Below, piece after piece: positions 1 to 9,881 of a DNA stretch of 64,000 nucleotides (position 1 is the first letter of the stretch; each line of letters begins with the position of its first letter). The translations under genes and the position numbers were made by a program. The DNA is from Lineus longissimus (Eukaryota > Nemertea > Pilidiophora > Heteronemertea > Lineidae), in assembly GCF_910592395.1 (NCBI RefSeq), contig NC_088325.1, forward strand, positions 7,285,501 to 7,349,500, in the 5' to 3' direction. The notes beneath the pieces were generated by a model, which worked only from the letters and a program-made list of their open reading frames with translations, was not told the origin of the DNA and ran no database searches.

Positions 1-1720
1 TTATTTGGTGGATATTTTGGGTGATGTCCGTTTACTCGATAACTGCTTTTAAAATAAAATAAAAGGTTTTTTTAATGTATTTGACATTAATTAATATTAC
101 TATTTGTCGAGTGGGATTGTCGTTGGACGTTGACTGTTGAACAGTTATGCGGGAATGAAGAAAATAAGTGCGGACCGCCTTCTAAGTTTTCAAGGCGGTC
201 AAATTTGAATCGAAGGGCTGAAAAAGCTGAATATTGAAACGACTACGGTAGCGTTTTGGTCAGTGAGATCGCTTTTATTTTTAATGACAAATATACCTTC
301 GTCATCCCCATGTTTTAAATTATGTATCCAATCTTTTGCAAGATCAAGCCCGTCAAAGAGCATTTGTTGACAATTTTCATGATGAAATCTCGCTGGATTC
401 ACATTTTCTGGTTCGTCCACTGTTTTGTATGTCTTGTGACCTCGAGCTTTTTCATGGGTTAGTTCAATACCTGGCAAATGGCAATTGGCGATGGTGATGT
501 GCCAAAGGTATATCTAGCTATAAAACAGTACCTTAGTTTCATGCCTGTGGTCTAACCAATCCAATTGTGAACCTGAAGCCGATAGGCTTGTTCAAATCGT
601 TTTTTGCTTACATTTTTGTTCTGTTTCATATAGAACCTTATTGACGATTTTGGATAGGATGTTCATGTAATCGAAATCGCAAAGATTTATTCATATCTTC
701 CATATTTTATTTCATATACTGATTTTCAAATCACGTCGTCAGCGTCGTCAACTCACGCCGTCAGTGCATAGGCGGAAGTTCGTTGAACCGTACTTTTGTT
801 CGCTAAACTGATACGGTTATCCACCGTGTGTACATGCTCTTTGGAAAGGAGGCTTCTTTATTCTATCGGAACATGAAGCATATAACAATGCACAGATGTG
901 ATCATAGAAAGCTCCATGCTGGTCTTCACACCGATACGAGCCGTCGTGACACGCTTAATGGAGAATTGAATTAAGTCTAAATTAAGTTATCATTGTTTCG
1001 GTTAAATGGCAACGATATAAGACACACCTTGCCATGATTTTGTCATTACGTTATTTTGCCCTTTACTTACATCTACAAGAATTCAGGCCTAGCAAAATAT
1101 ACACGGTCTATCGTCTCAAAGCCCACTCACACCTAAATCTAGACTGCTTTGTTTTACTGTCGTATCACAGGGTTATCAAGGCAAGTATTTTTATACGATC
1201 CGTACCGAGCGTACGAGTGAGTGAGGCTTATCCAACGAACGAAAAAAAAGAAACGAAAATATTCTGCTCAGCTTATTAATACGCACTATGACTATCCATT
1301 TGAATGACATAAATGATATTTTGGATCGAAGAGATGAGATCTGACGTGATATGACGTAAAGTGTATGGTAAAGTGTAAAGTGTAAAGTGTGACGTATACT
1401 AGTAGTGGTGCGTAAAGATTAGTGTAGTGGTTCAATAAAGCTGTTTTCCTAAAGTTACTTAAATCTTACAATAATATAATCATTAAACAAGATAAGAAAA
1501 ACTGGACCTTCTGTCCAGGCGAACAAAGCCATACTGGCCTTCTTCCGAAAATTTGTCAACGGGTTAGGAGACATGAATAAATTTAACTGAAATCAGATGT
1601 ACTTCCGACGGGAAATGTAATCTTGAAGGTGAGGAGTTCAGTGCTACACAGTGCAAAATGTTACCCAAAAATGTAACTCATTAATGACAGAAACAATTAA
1701 AACAAAATATATTTGACTCA
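1..1720. other. Left edge, no recognised gene (probably SORD intron)
   Basis: Apart from one open stretch on the minus strand (199-477, listed separately) I recognise no gene here. The SORD gene on the minus strand must continue through or beyond this stretch, because the exon at 1943-2107 ends in a donor site pointing left. I looked for the following SORD coding segment and did not find it. A short tandem microsatellite of the 7-mer GTGTAAA lies at about 1367-1390. The rest is AT-rich with no visible structure. Confidence 0.6.
199..477 (-). CDS. Unidentified open reading stretch, possible terminal exon
   Basis: This minus-strand frame is open for about 92 codons and ends in TGA near 199. 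Its composition is protein-like (GLDLAKDWIHNLKHGDDEG, then IFVIKNKSDL), with charged and hydrophobic residues alternating, unlike the low-complexity chance frames around it. A possible acceptor AG lies just upstream near 470-475, but it lacks a good pyrimidine tract. A possible donor (AAG|GTATAT) occurs inside the frame. I do not recognise the family. It does not resemble any part of sorbitol dehydrogenase that I know, although it lies in the direction in which that gene continues. It could be an exon of another gene, a transposon fragment or a chance frame. Confidence 0.25.
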   Translation of the reverse strand: MPGIELTHEKARGHKTYKTVDEPENVNPARFHHENCQQMLFDGLDLAKDWIHNLKHGDDEGIFVIKNKSDLTDQNATVVVSIFSFFSPSIQI

Positions 1721-1918
1721 AGCCGCACGTACACCACCTGAAAATGGACCACCAATCTTGATTCGCGAACCAATGCCGCACCATCGAAAATCCACCAAGC
1801 GCGTACACCAGCACTGCAGCTAGTTATAAAATCCGGCAACAGATTGCGCACAAACAATAAGCAGAAAGCGCCATTTCGAAAGCGCCGCCTGTGGCCGAAC
1901 CATCTGACTAGCTAATTG
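1721..1918 (-). mobile_element. MITE family A, half copy
   Basis: This is an inverted partial copy of the element at 31895-32282 and matches its right-hand half. It starts with the terminal sequence GCCGCACGTACACCACCTGA and ends at the equivalent of the GATGGTTCGGC segment. It stops about 25 bp from the splice donor of the SORD exon. It shows no coding capacity. Confidence 0.75.
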
Positions 1919-1942
1919 CCAAAATACAATAGACATACTCAC

Positions 1943-2107
1943 CTATTTTTATACCTTTCACCCCTGGTCCAACTTTTGTGATCATCCCGCTAGACTCGTG
2001 ACCCATGGTCATCGGCTCTTTGACAACGTATCGTCCACATTTTCCATGCAACCAGTACTTGATATCGGAGCCACAAATTCCGACTGATGCAATTGCCACT
2101 TCAACCT
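1943..2107 (-). CDS. SORD: Sorbitol dehydrogenase, zinc-site exon (partial gene)
   Basis: This internal exon encodes the start of the catalytic domain of a zinc-dependent sorbitol (polyol) dehydrogenase, which oxidises sorbitol to fructose with NAD+ in the cytosol. The frame reads VEVAIASVGICGSDIKYW and later PMTMGHESSG. The Cys of GICGSD and the His-Glu of GHE are the zinc-site residues of the family. The acceptor is TTGCAG ending at 2108 (minus strand) and the donor is GTGAGT starting at 1942. The exon begins with the last two bases of a codon and ends after the first base of a codon (2 + 54 codons + 1). Compared with animal SORD, about eleven residues around the usual PIPEPGP segment are missing between this exon and exon 1. 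They should sit on a micro-exon of about 34 nt in 2110-9040 that I could not locate. Later exons are off the left edge. Confidence 0.9.
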
Positions 2108-2525
2108 CTGCAATAAGTAAAGCCAGGGTTTTTTTAGCTGATGGGTATGGTTAGCGCGAGTGGACAGAATTCAGATTTATGCCCAGGGCAAAATTCAACA
2201 TTATGATGACCCTTATCAGCCACTCATAACCTCGGATCGCCGGAATAATGCCGCGGAATAAAGCTGAATTGTGGTGTGGGTATATTTGGCAAAAGCAATC
2301 AACCAATCATATAGCCGGGAATTGTAGACGGAAGTGTCATTTATGGATGACGGAAGTGAGAATTGTGGACGTGATTTGTGGGTTGATGTTATTTTCAATA
2401 CACGATTGCTGGTCATGTGATGTAAATAAACGCACGCGTGGTCCGCGCTTTGCATTTTAATACCACATGGATAGGGGTTTTCCTGAAAATTTCACGCGGA
2501 AATTTGACATGTCAGATGTCAGGCG

Positions 2526-3050
2526 ATGTCGCCGATTTCTGTTTTTGCGTCTTTGCCTCTACGCTCCGTGACACCGTTGCTAAAGAAGCCACAACTTGAC
2601 CCAGAGTGCCTGCAAAACTATCGCCCTGTGAGCAATTCATCGTTCTTATCCAAGGTATTGGAACGGATCATTGCATCCCGCCTGACGAAGCACATGGACA
2701 CAAACAACCAGTATTGTATCCTTCATCAGAATATATAAACCTCATCACAGCACGGAAACTGCCCTACTGAGAGTGTAGAACGATATCAGGATGATGGTGG
2801 ATGAAAGGTGACCTGCAATTCTCAATGTCTTACTCGATTTGAGTGTCGCATTCGACACGATTGATCACATGATCCTCATGGAGCGGCTGGAAAAGCTTGT
2901 GAGCATCAGTGGCACGGCACTAAAGTGGTTTGAATCATATTTGACTGACAGAGTTCAACACATTTAGATAAATGGCATAAAATCTTCAGCCCTAATCAAG
3001 CTATCTTGTGGTGTACCACAAGGATTCTGCTTTGGACCCTATTCTCTATA
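2526..3050 (+). pseudogene. CR1/Jockey-like LINE reverse transcriptase fragment, 5' part
   Basis: A decayed piece of a non-LTR retrotransposon reverse transcriptase. Readable blocks in order are VTPLLKKPQLDPECLQNYRP, SFLSKVLERIIASRLTKHMD, then after a frameshift [29 protein letters not shown] and CGVPQG. These correspond to the NYRPVSNLPFLSKVLE, LDLSAAFDTIDH and GVPQGS blocks of CR1/Jockey-type elements. Stop codons and frame changes interrupt it, so it cannot be active. It is cut at 3050 by a DNA transposon and resumes at 3978. Confidence 0.85.
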
Positions 3051-3975
3051 CAGGGTGTCTCATAGAAAAGGTAATCCTAGCAAAATGGGTTGATATTTTT
3101 AAACCATGCTTTCTACAACTTCTCTCATTGCAGCACAGTAAAGTAGAAGCTATGAGCTTTGTGTTGATGCCATTGCGAAGTCCAACCTGTTATGCATGAG
3201 TGAACACCATGGTCTTGAAAAAGACATGCAGGAATCACCTTGTGTCAAGTAGGGATATTCAAGCTTGACATTAAGCCACATTAAATGAAAGCATGTTTGA
3301 TGATCAACAACACATCTCTTTCTTTCAGATAAATTTTATTCCACATGAATTCAACATTTTTATAATTTAAAAGCTCCCTTTGGATTCATTTGACAACGTC
3401 GACACATATTTTGAACAGACCGGGTCACCATCTCTGGATTTTCCCTCATCTCATCGACCTCCCGAATTATGCGAGCTCTTACTTCTGCTAGACCTTGAAC
3501 TGGAGTCTCATAAACCTTGTTCTTCAGGTACCCCCCCCCCCCCCGAGAAAAAAATCACAGGGAGTCAAATCTGGTGACCTTGTAGGCCACTTCATTGGGC
3601 GGTTCATTCTGGCCGTCAAGGTTTCCTGAACTGCGCGAAGGTGATGTGCTGGAGCACCATCCTGTGCCCATCATAAGCGCCTGAAAATACCCCTCCCAGT
3701 TATGGCATAACACTCTTAAATTCATGAACCATTCACAATGAACCATGTGTAAAGACAACTGCATGGAATTTCCAAACTTGGAACAACTTCATTTCGCCCT
3801 GTCATTTTAAAGACAATGGTGCTCAGTCATGCGTGACTACATGGACGTCAAAATGGTGTCAACACAAAGCTAATTGCTTCTACTTTACTGTGCTGCAAAG
3901 TCAAAAGCTGTATATTGAATGGTTTAAAAATATCAACCCATTTCGCCCGGATTACCTTTTTTACGAGACACCCGG
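3051..3975 (-). mobile_element. Mariner-type DNA transposon nested in the LINE
   Basis: The ends are inverted repeats that begin CAGGGTGTCTC on the left and end GAGACACCCGG on the right. Similarity between the two ends extends inward for about 180 bp. The element is flanked by TA on both sides (3049-3050 and 3976-3977), the target duplication of the Tc1/mariner superfamily. Removing it with one TA rejoins the LINE frame as GPYSL + YTSFHFDKL, the expected stretch after GVPQG. At about 925 bp it is shorter than a complete element. It carries a broken transposase C-terminus on the minus strand and is non-autonomous. Confidence 0.88.
3371..3661 (-). pseudogene. Mariner-like transposase C-terminal remnant
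   Basis: Read on the minus strand from 3661 down, the frame gives DGAPAHHLRAVQETL, then WPTRSPDLTPCDFF, and after a frameshift NKVYETPVQGLAEV and finally MCRRCQMNPKGA. This is the C-terminal part of a DDE/D transposase of the mariner/IS630 type: the DGAPAH block, the SPDLTP block with a catalytic Asp, and the C-terminal helix region. The frame breaks at a run of about 13 C (3531-3543), which may be a real mutation or a homopolymer sequencing error. The N-terminal DNA-binding half is absent. Confidence 0.85.
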
Positions 3976-3977
3976 TA

Positions 3978-4045
3978 TACATCATTCCACTTCGACAAAC
4001 TATGAAACAAACAAAGCGTAAATTGAATATTCCAAAGGCCAAGAC
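3978..4045 (+). pseudogene. LINE reverse transcriptase fragment, resumed part
   Basis: Directly after the right TA of the mariner-type element the frame continues as YTSFHFDKL and then decays. This is the segment that follows GVPQG-GP in CR1/Jockey elements. The match fades near 4045, before the YADD catalytic block. Confidence 0.6.
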
Positions 4046-4625
4046 TGTTTTCAGGTATTAGAGCAATTTTTTGCATTTTGCGGTTTATAAATGTTAATTT
4101 CAATTCAATTCAATATTGAAGTTGTGCATGTGGGTGTGATTTTTTTCAGTTATATAACTGATGAGCTCCATTGTTTTTTTTACGTGTTAGCTCGTAGCTC
4201 GCATAATATCAATTCTATCGCCATGCAAGTTTCAGGAAAGGTGGATCAAATGATTTGCAAAAACTTTTATTCAAGGCAATATATTGATATTTGCTTCGTT
4301 TGTGAGATAACGAGCTCTTTTGTTCCACCCATGCAAGTTTTAAAAAAAAAATTCGCCCTGGTAGTTTTTCATACAATCACAATCCAAGGGATGGTTGCTT
4401 AATTAAGCACCCAGCTCATTTAAAATTGCCTCCAGTAGAAATATTAATAATGCCTTATAATGAATTAAGCTCGAATGTGCATGTGAATATTATCAAGTTT
4501 CTATATTATTTGAAATAAATCATAAATTCAACCACCTATAGATGGAATATACAGGATGGATTCACTCAGGGTGGATTCACGACCCATACTAAACGTGCAC
4601 ACGACCCCGCTTATACTGTAATATC

Positions 4626-4745
4626 CCTACACTGTAGCACTGGACGACCAATGGCATATCCTCCCCCAATAAGGACACCTCTCTATCACGGACACCAATG
4701 CTCATTTCTACGGGTGTCCACAATGGGGAAGTTGTTCTGTACATT
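4626..4745 (+). repeat. Repeat family E, partial copy
   Basis: Contains ATAAGGACACCTCTCTAT and GGGTGTCCACAATGGGGAA, words shared with the better copies at 21767-21964 and 43671-43820. The family is built from repeated CTCTCTATTAAGGACAC-like words. This copy is degraded and has no coding capacity. Confidence 0.55.
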
Positions 4746-4862
4746 ATTATTTAGAAGATTCTCACCATTTTCCCCGACATCACTGATTGGGACATGTTCC
4801 TTGAAGAAATAAGAGAAGAAGGTGGTATACCAATGAGCACATTTAGATTTTCATGAAATATA

Positions 4863-5056
4863 TATGTGACCCCTCACAGCAAAACCATGCGCATGTCGTA
4901 CAGATGATGAGCCGAAATGACACCAGCAGATAATGGAAGAAATTGATGTGTTCATATTTCACAAAAGTCAGACAATAGAGAAATTAACAAACAATCTGTC
5001 TCAACCTGCCAAGCTCAGAGCGACATGCGCCTGGTTTTGCTGTGACGGGTCACATA
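4863..5056 (+). mobile_element. MITE family B, copy 1
   Basis: A 194-bp element with terminal inverted repeats of about 35 bp. The left end begins TATGTGACCCCTCACAGC and the right end finishes CTGTGACGGGTCACATA. Both arms contain GCGACATGCGC-type sequence. A second full-length copy lies at 38420-38612. It has no coding capacity, so it would have been mobilised in trans. Confidence 0.85.
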
Positions 5057-5575
5057 TTCTACACTCACCGATCTAAGCCCGGTTCATTAATCTGAAGCAT
5101 GTGTATTGAAAACACATTCAGTATACCGTGCATTGTTGAACCGGCCAAGCTTTCTTCATACTGATAGACTCAAACTTGTCGGTTTTCAGGTCCTGGTATT
5201 AGGAATGAAGTGATCACCTATGTGACCTAACCATTACATTATGATTAGTGGTTACTGTGTGGGCGATCAATTTCCTTGTCTATTAGCCTAGGTCTGTTGG
5301 CATCGAATCTTCAATAAAAGATATCGCATTGATTATCAAAGTGAAATTATTATAGGGCCCGCCTTCTGAACCCTTAATATGAAATAGATGCAAAGGCGAG
5401 CTGCATTACCATTTGACAAATATTGGTGTCGCCCACCCATTGTCCATTCCCAATTGAACAATGTTCCTATTGTTCATTCCCAATTGAACAATGTTGCATG
5501 GCATCGAACGACCGGGCGAACGACTATGCGCATAATATTGCATATTGAAACGATCTTAGATCGGCGAGTCTAGAG
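5057..5575 (+). repeat. ~500-bp repeat R, copy 1 (empty site)
   Basis: This stretch matches 6710-6735 plus 7966-8432 in the same orientation. Shared landmarks are TCTAAGnCCGGTTCA, CTTCATACTGAT, CCTAGGTCTGTTGnCA/CCTAGGTCTATTGACA, CGAATCTTCAATAAA, GTCGCCCACCC and ATTGAACAATGTT. Inside this copy a ~30-bp segment containing CCCAATTGAACAATGTT is tandemly duplicated (about 5442-5494). At 5084-5088 this copy is uninterrupted, whereas copy 2 carries a foldback element at the same point. It may be an old transposon or a local duplication. Confidence 0.8.
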
Positions 5576-6090
5576 TAATCATACCTACAATGTAGAGACG
5601 CTACCAATATAGAGACGCTGACGTTAACATCGACCGTTTAAAGCTGCATTGGAACACATTTTTACTAATTGTAAGCATCGTAATCACCCCCAGGATTTCA
5701 TCAATAATTACCGCAAAACGAAAAATACCCCGGGTATTTACTGCTAATCCACTAGTACGCCGTTTCTTCTTCCTATGATAGATGGCGCAGTGATAGGTTT
5801 ATGCATGACAGGACATTATTGAGAGCAATGTATGGTATATTGACGGTAAATTACTGGAGTAGAACTCTTCTTGGGAAGGAATCTAAATTCAGATATATTA
5901 TGTTAAAAAATGTGTATTCTCTGCAAAACCAAAACAGATATCCCCCCTTCGGTTAAATATGATAAGTATAACGTTGCAAGGTTGTGGTCTGATTAAATGT
6001 GGTTGGAACAGCGGGTATCTAACGGGTTCTTAAATGGTAGAATCTAAACTGCCCTACAAGGTCAATATCTTCAATTAGAATGTAATAAAC

Positions 6091-6119
6091 TCCGTATTCC
6101 GTATTCCGTATTCCGTATA
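6091..6119. repeat. TCCGTAT microsatellite
   Basis: About four tandem copies of the 7-mer TCCGTAT. Confidence 0.9.
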
Positions 6120-6120
6120 A

Positions 6121-6285
6121 CTTAGTCTAATAACATTGTGCCCCACTTGAAGGCGCTAAAGCAGTCACTACGGGCGGTGACCTTCTTCCTTTGATAGATG
6201 GCGCAGTGATACACAATTACTTGGTCTAATACCATTGTGCCCTATACGTGATGGCGCAGAAGCAGCCACTACCGGGGCCTATTTG
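6121..6285 (+). repeat. ~100-bp tandem duplication
   Basis: Two adjacent units begin CTTAGTCTAATAACATTGTG (6121) and CTTGGTCTAATACCATTGTG (about 6220). Both continue to a GGCGC...GCAG(T/C)CACTAC segment. The joining sequence TTCTTCCTTTGATAGATGGCGCAGTGATA also occurs, nearly unchanged, at about 5765-5797. This is a local duplication of short segments with no coding signal. Confidence 0.7.
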
Positions 6286-6735
6286 ATCACAAATTGTTTT
6301 TGTCTAGAAAATAATCAGATCCAAAAATAATTAGATCGGTGCTTCTTATCACTTGACAGGATATACCTTGAATATCTGCAGGCATAGCAGCGTCTCATGG
6401 ACCGTTTTGACATTGCAATTTTTGACAGGTTTAAGGGGCCTTCTTCAGTCGGCTGTCAAATAAAAGACATATCAACTGTTTTCGACCAAATTCTCAGAAT
6501 AAGTACAAAAATATCAGATCTATACATGGAATAAATTTTACTAACCCCTGAAGTTCGGCGCGTTTTTTATCCACCCGATATACATCGTGTTGAAGAATGG
6601 CTAAGTTTTTCTAGATTAAACAGAATTTGCAACAAATACCAAATTTTGAAATGTCTTCTATAGTGTATTAAAGAAATAATCTCCGGAACAATATGCGTGT
6701 ATTCTCTATAGATTCAACGGTCTAAGACCGGTTCA

Positions 6736-7965
6736 ATGGCTGATATTTATAAAGACTAGTAAATGCTTTTACTTCAGTTTTCTACAGAGATGGCTAGTGT
6801 AAAGGTATCTGCCCATTCCGCCTTAACCTTATTCGCCTTATCCAATTTTGCCTTCTCCCATTTAGCCTTCTCCTAACTTACCTTTTCTCAATTCGCCTTC
6901 TACGATTTCGCCATCGTCTGCCTTGGTTCCATCCTGCCTTATCTCATCTTGCCTTTTCTTGATTGACCTTTGTGTCAATTCGCCTTCTTCCCATTTTGCC
7001 TTCTCCCGTTTCGCCATATCTCACCTCGCCTTTTATCAATCCGCCTTCGTTAAGAGCAAGGGGTCTATTATTCGCAGGGGGGGGGGCAGTGTTTTGAGTA
7101 GTTTAATGATTCTGTTCAAAAAAACTTTGGGACTTGTATTATCTCATGCTAAGTTATAGCATTGCTGTGAATGAAGAACATCAAACATACCAAAACCATC
7201 TAAAGGGAACACTGCGTGGGACGTTCTTGAGAGCTAACTCGTTCTGTGAGAAGGCCTCATAATTCCCTAATGATCAAAGGAATACATCTTCTAGATTGCT
7301 GGATTTGAGTAGGCCTATTGACCATAGTCCATAATAAAGAACTTCAGAAGCACTCACACTTTGAATGATCAATAAAATACTTAGCACCCCCATCCCTCCT
7401 ATATAGTACCAGGTCACAAGTCTTACTCATCAAAGAATGCCAAAACACTATGCCAAAATATTTCCATGAAAGACTTGGAAAACTCTAAGATTTGACAAAC
7501 ATGGGTAAAGACACCAAGTTTGTTGTAAAGTAGGAAGAAGGCGAAATGGGAAGAAGGCGAAGTAATACAAAGGCGGGGCGGGTAAAGGCGAGAAAGGATG
7601 AAGGTGAATTAGGACTGAGGTAAATTAGGACAAGGTGAAATAGGAGAAGGCAGATTAAGACAATGGCAAACTGAGACGAAGGCAAGAATGGATAAGGCAA
7701 CTTGTGATAAGGCAAGATAAAACAGAGGCAAAATAGCATAAGGCGAAAAATGAAAAGGCGAAAAGAGACAAAGGCGAGATAGAATAAGGCGGATTGGGAA
7801 GAGGCAAAATTGGAAAAAGCGAAATAGGAGAAGGCGAAATGTATATTTTTTAAAGGCAAAATGGGAAAAGGCGAAAAAAGACAAGGCGAAATGGGCATGA
7901 ACCAGTGTAAATGTACATGAAGTTTAAAGTAAAAGCATTTACTAGTCTTTTATAAATATCAGCCA
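6736..7965. mobile_element. Foldback-type element with inverted minisatellite arms
   Basis: The outer ends are inverted repeats of about 40 bp: TGGCTGATATTTATAAAG at the left, and its complement ending in TATAAATATCAGCCA at the right, each followed inward by ACTAGTAAATGCTTTTACTT. Inside each end lies a long run of degenerate units of about 15-18 bp. In the left arm (6810-7050) they read like TTCGCCTTCTCCCA; in the right arm (7535-7900) they read as the complement, GGGAGAAGGCGAAAT. The centre (7060-7530) is unique AT-rich DNA with a G run. There is no transposase. This arrangement fits the foldback class, where long inverted arms are built from short tandem repeats. Open frames across the arms are low-complexity and not genes. 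Confidence 0.8.
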
Positions 7966-8432
7966 TTAATTTGAGACATGACCGACCCCAGTATATGCAT
8001 TGAACAGGCCACGTTCCCTTCATACTGATTGGCTCAAACTTGTTGGTGTTGAGGTTGAGGTAAGCTGATGGACGGTGGTTGGCATTGGGAATGAACTGAT
8101 CACTTGTGACCCAACCACTTATTAATTCTATCAGTGGTTATGGTGTGGTTAATCAGTCTCCCTGTCTATCAGCCTAGGTCTATTGACAACGAATCTTCAA
8201 TAAAGAAATTGCATTGATGATAGAGTGAAATCTTTAAGGGCCTACCATCCTGTTGTCTTACTATGAAATTGATGAAAAGGCAAAAGGCATAAACTTTTTT
8301 AAATAAATTGTTGTCGCCCACCCGTTGTACATCCCGATTGAACAATGTTGTATGGCATCCAACGAAAATGCGCATAATATCTAAGGGGCTTGGCTTCCAT
8401 ATCCAGAAACAGTCTGTGATCGGTGAGTTTAG
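7966..8432 (+). repeat. ~500-bp repeat R, copy 2 (interrupted)
   Basis: The second copy of the repeat at 5057-5575. Its first part lies at about 6710-6735 (TCTAAGACCGGTTCA), before the foldback element. It resumes here with TTAATTTGAGACATG, where copy 1 has TTCATTAATCTGAAGCATG unbroken. The remainder follows copy 1 in order to the segment GATCGGTGAGTTTAGAGTA. Confidence 0.8.
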
Positions 8433-9046
8433 AGTACTATTTAGGTTTAGACCGCTCGGGACCTGTGACACTACAGCACCACCGCATCTCTATGGCATCT
8501 ACATAAGTTGTCCTATACCACAATCGTCATCGAAAGTGCAGGTACAGGAGTCGTTTGGGCAAACCTGGACAGCAGACTGCGATATAGGTTATGGCAATAA
8601 CAGAATTAAAATCTACGGAATTAATCTGATCTTTCGGCATTTTCCGACTAAGATTTCAGAGCTATCCTGAATTATATATTCAAGTCGGTGCCTATAGCCT
8701 AGACACGCTTGTCACATGATTTATACACTCTTGCATTGCCCGAATCAACATTGCTAATCATGGATGTTTTCCCACATCTTTTTAAAAACTCCACTGGTCA
8801 AATGAAATCAATAATTCATCTGCATCTCTTAAACTCTGCTAATTGAATAATTATGTTACGTCAGAGTCTTTTTTAAATCGCTTCTGAAACATCACACACA
8901 CAAGTTCTCTGCAAAGAAATTATCTGGAAATATATTTTCATAATAACATGTAGATAATAAGCTAAATCAGAAATGTCTGAATATCAACCCTCGGAGCCTC
9001 AAGAAGACTATTCATGACAAGAAAATGCACCCTTCTGTTTGCTTAC

Positions 9047-9106
9047 CAAGCGCATATCCTTGGGTCCGTGCAGGACAAGGCCGAGATTCATATCCATAGT
9101 AGCCAT
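9047..9106 (-). CDS. SORD: Sorbitol dehydrogenase, exon 1 with start codon
   Basis: The minus-strand frame from ATG at 9106 gives 20 codons reading MATMDMNLGLVLHGPKDMRL, then the donor GTAAGC at 9046. This matches the N-terminus of animal SORD, where NLSLVVHGPGDLRL is followed by the PIPEPGP segment. The exon ends in phase 0. The start has a good context (GCGATGG, purine at -3 and G at +4). Further in-frame ATGs follow at codons 4 and 6, but the first is the natural choice. An out-of-frame ATG lies 5 nt upstream. The next recognisable exon is 1943-2107, about 7 kb away. The gene points away from the PRDM gene, so the two share the intergenic space 9107-12585. Confidence 0.85.
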
Positions 9107-9111
9107 CGCAT
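9088..9111 (-). promoter_or_regulatory. Overlapping upstream ORF in the SORD leader
   Basis: An ATG at 9111-9109 in weak context (T at -3) opens a seven-codon frame that closes with TGA at about 9088. It overlaps the SORD start codon out of frame. If the transcript begins far enough upstream, scanning ribosomes would meet it first and it could lower SORD translation. The sequence is seen directly; the effect is inferred. Confidence 0.45.
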
Positions 9112-9739
9112 CCAGACGGCAGACGAACTTTCCAATCGGTCGTGATAGGTCAACTTTCAAATGGTCAACCCGCAGATAGCTTCAAAATGAAGTGTAATCA
9201 AAAAAGAAGCGTAGAATTCAAACATTTCGAAGTCAAGCCTTATCGTCGGGCTAAATAATTTGATATTGTTTTTGTCCTAGGCCTTTGAACCAATCTATTG
9301 ATCGGTGTAGAAGACTATGCTATGTGACCTCTTCAATATCTTTTGATCGGATAGGCCTATCGTGATCGCTCGATTACGTTGATATCACAAGGCCTACTTA
9401 TCTAACAGTAAACCCCTAAACGGACGATACTAGCATGCATGTCTAGTACCGTGGCACTGGGGTACATCTACTACTAAATGTCAGAAATAGCCGAGATTTG
9501 TCCTTTTTTGATGTTTCCTTCACTGCCATCGGAGCAGTCTAAACTTCGATTGTATATGTACAACGTGTTTTACCTTGTTTTTACCTTTGTTTTTAAATCG
9601 CTTCTGAAACATCACATCACAACTGAATATCATGTCAAAAAGTAAACAAACAAAAGTACATGTATCAACTAACTATTCCCGATAAACAACTGAAAGTTTT
9701 CTTGCATGAACGATGAACAAGCCGACTCAATTCAAAAGC

Positions 9740-9881
9740 TGCGCGTTCACCACGAAATATTGGTGGACCAATTGCACGTACACCACCACATTGCCGCGAC
9801 AAATTGGTTCGGCAATCCATTGCCGATACAAATTGCCGGGCGAATTTGTCCCATCAAGCTTGATGGTCCAACGAATTTGAC
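9740..9881 (+). mobile_element. MITE family A, left-half copy
   Basis: Matches the left part of the full element at 31895-32282. Shared landmarks are CACCACGAAATATTGGTGGA, CACCACATTGCCGCGACAAA, GGCAATCCATTGCCG and CCCATCAAGCTTGATGGTCC. It breaks off after GATGGTCCAA. The short frames in it are not genes. Confidence 0.8.

Larger units (their letters stand above)
2110..9046 (-). other. SORD: SORD first intron(s), repeat-rich
   Basis: This is the space between SORD exon 1 and the zinc-site exon. It is filled mostly with mobile DNA, listed separately: a LINE fragment interrupted by a mariner-type element, two small MITEs, two copies of a ~500-bp repeat, a foldback element and local tandem repeats. 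A micro-exon of length 3n+1 is predicted somewhere here from the phases of the flanking exons, but I did not find it. Stretches 2110-2520, 4080-4620, 6300-6730 and 8440-9040 show nothing I recognise. Confidence 0.7.
8872..9615 (+). repeat. Short direct repeat pair around SORD exon 1
   Basis: The sequence TTTTTAAATCGCTTCTGAAACATCACA occurs at about 8871-8897 and again at about 9591-9617, one copy on each side of SORD exon 1. I see no further similarity at the two sites. Confidence 0.7.

Noticed and set aside
7485-7898. 137- and 91-codon minus-strand frames rich in Phe, Leu, Ser and Pro
   Set aside because: They read through the inverted CGCCTT/AAGGCG units of the foldback arm. The composition is purely low-complexity.
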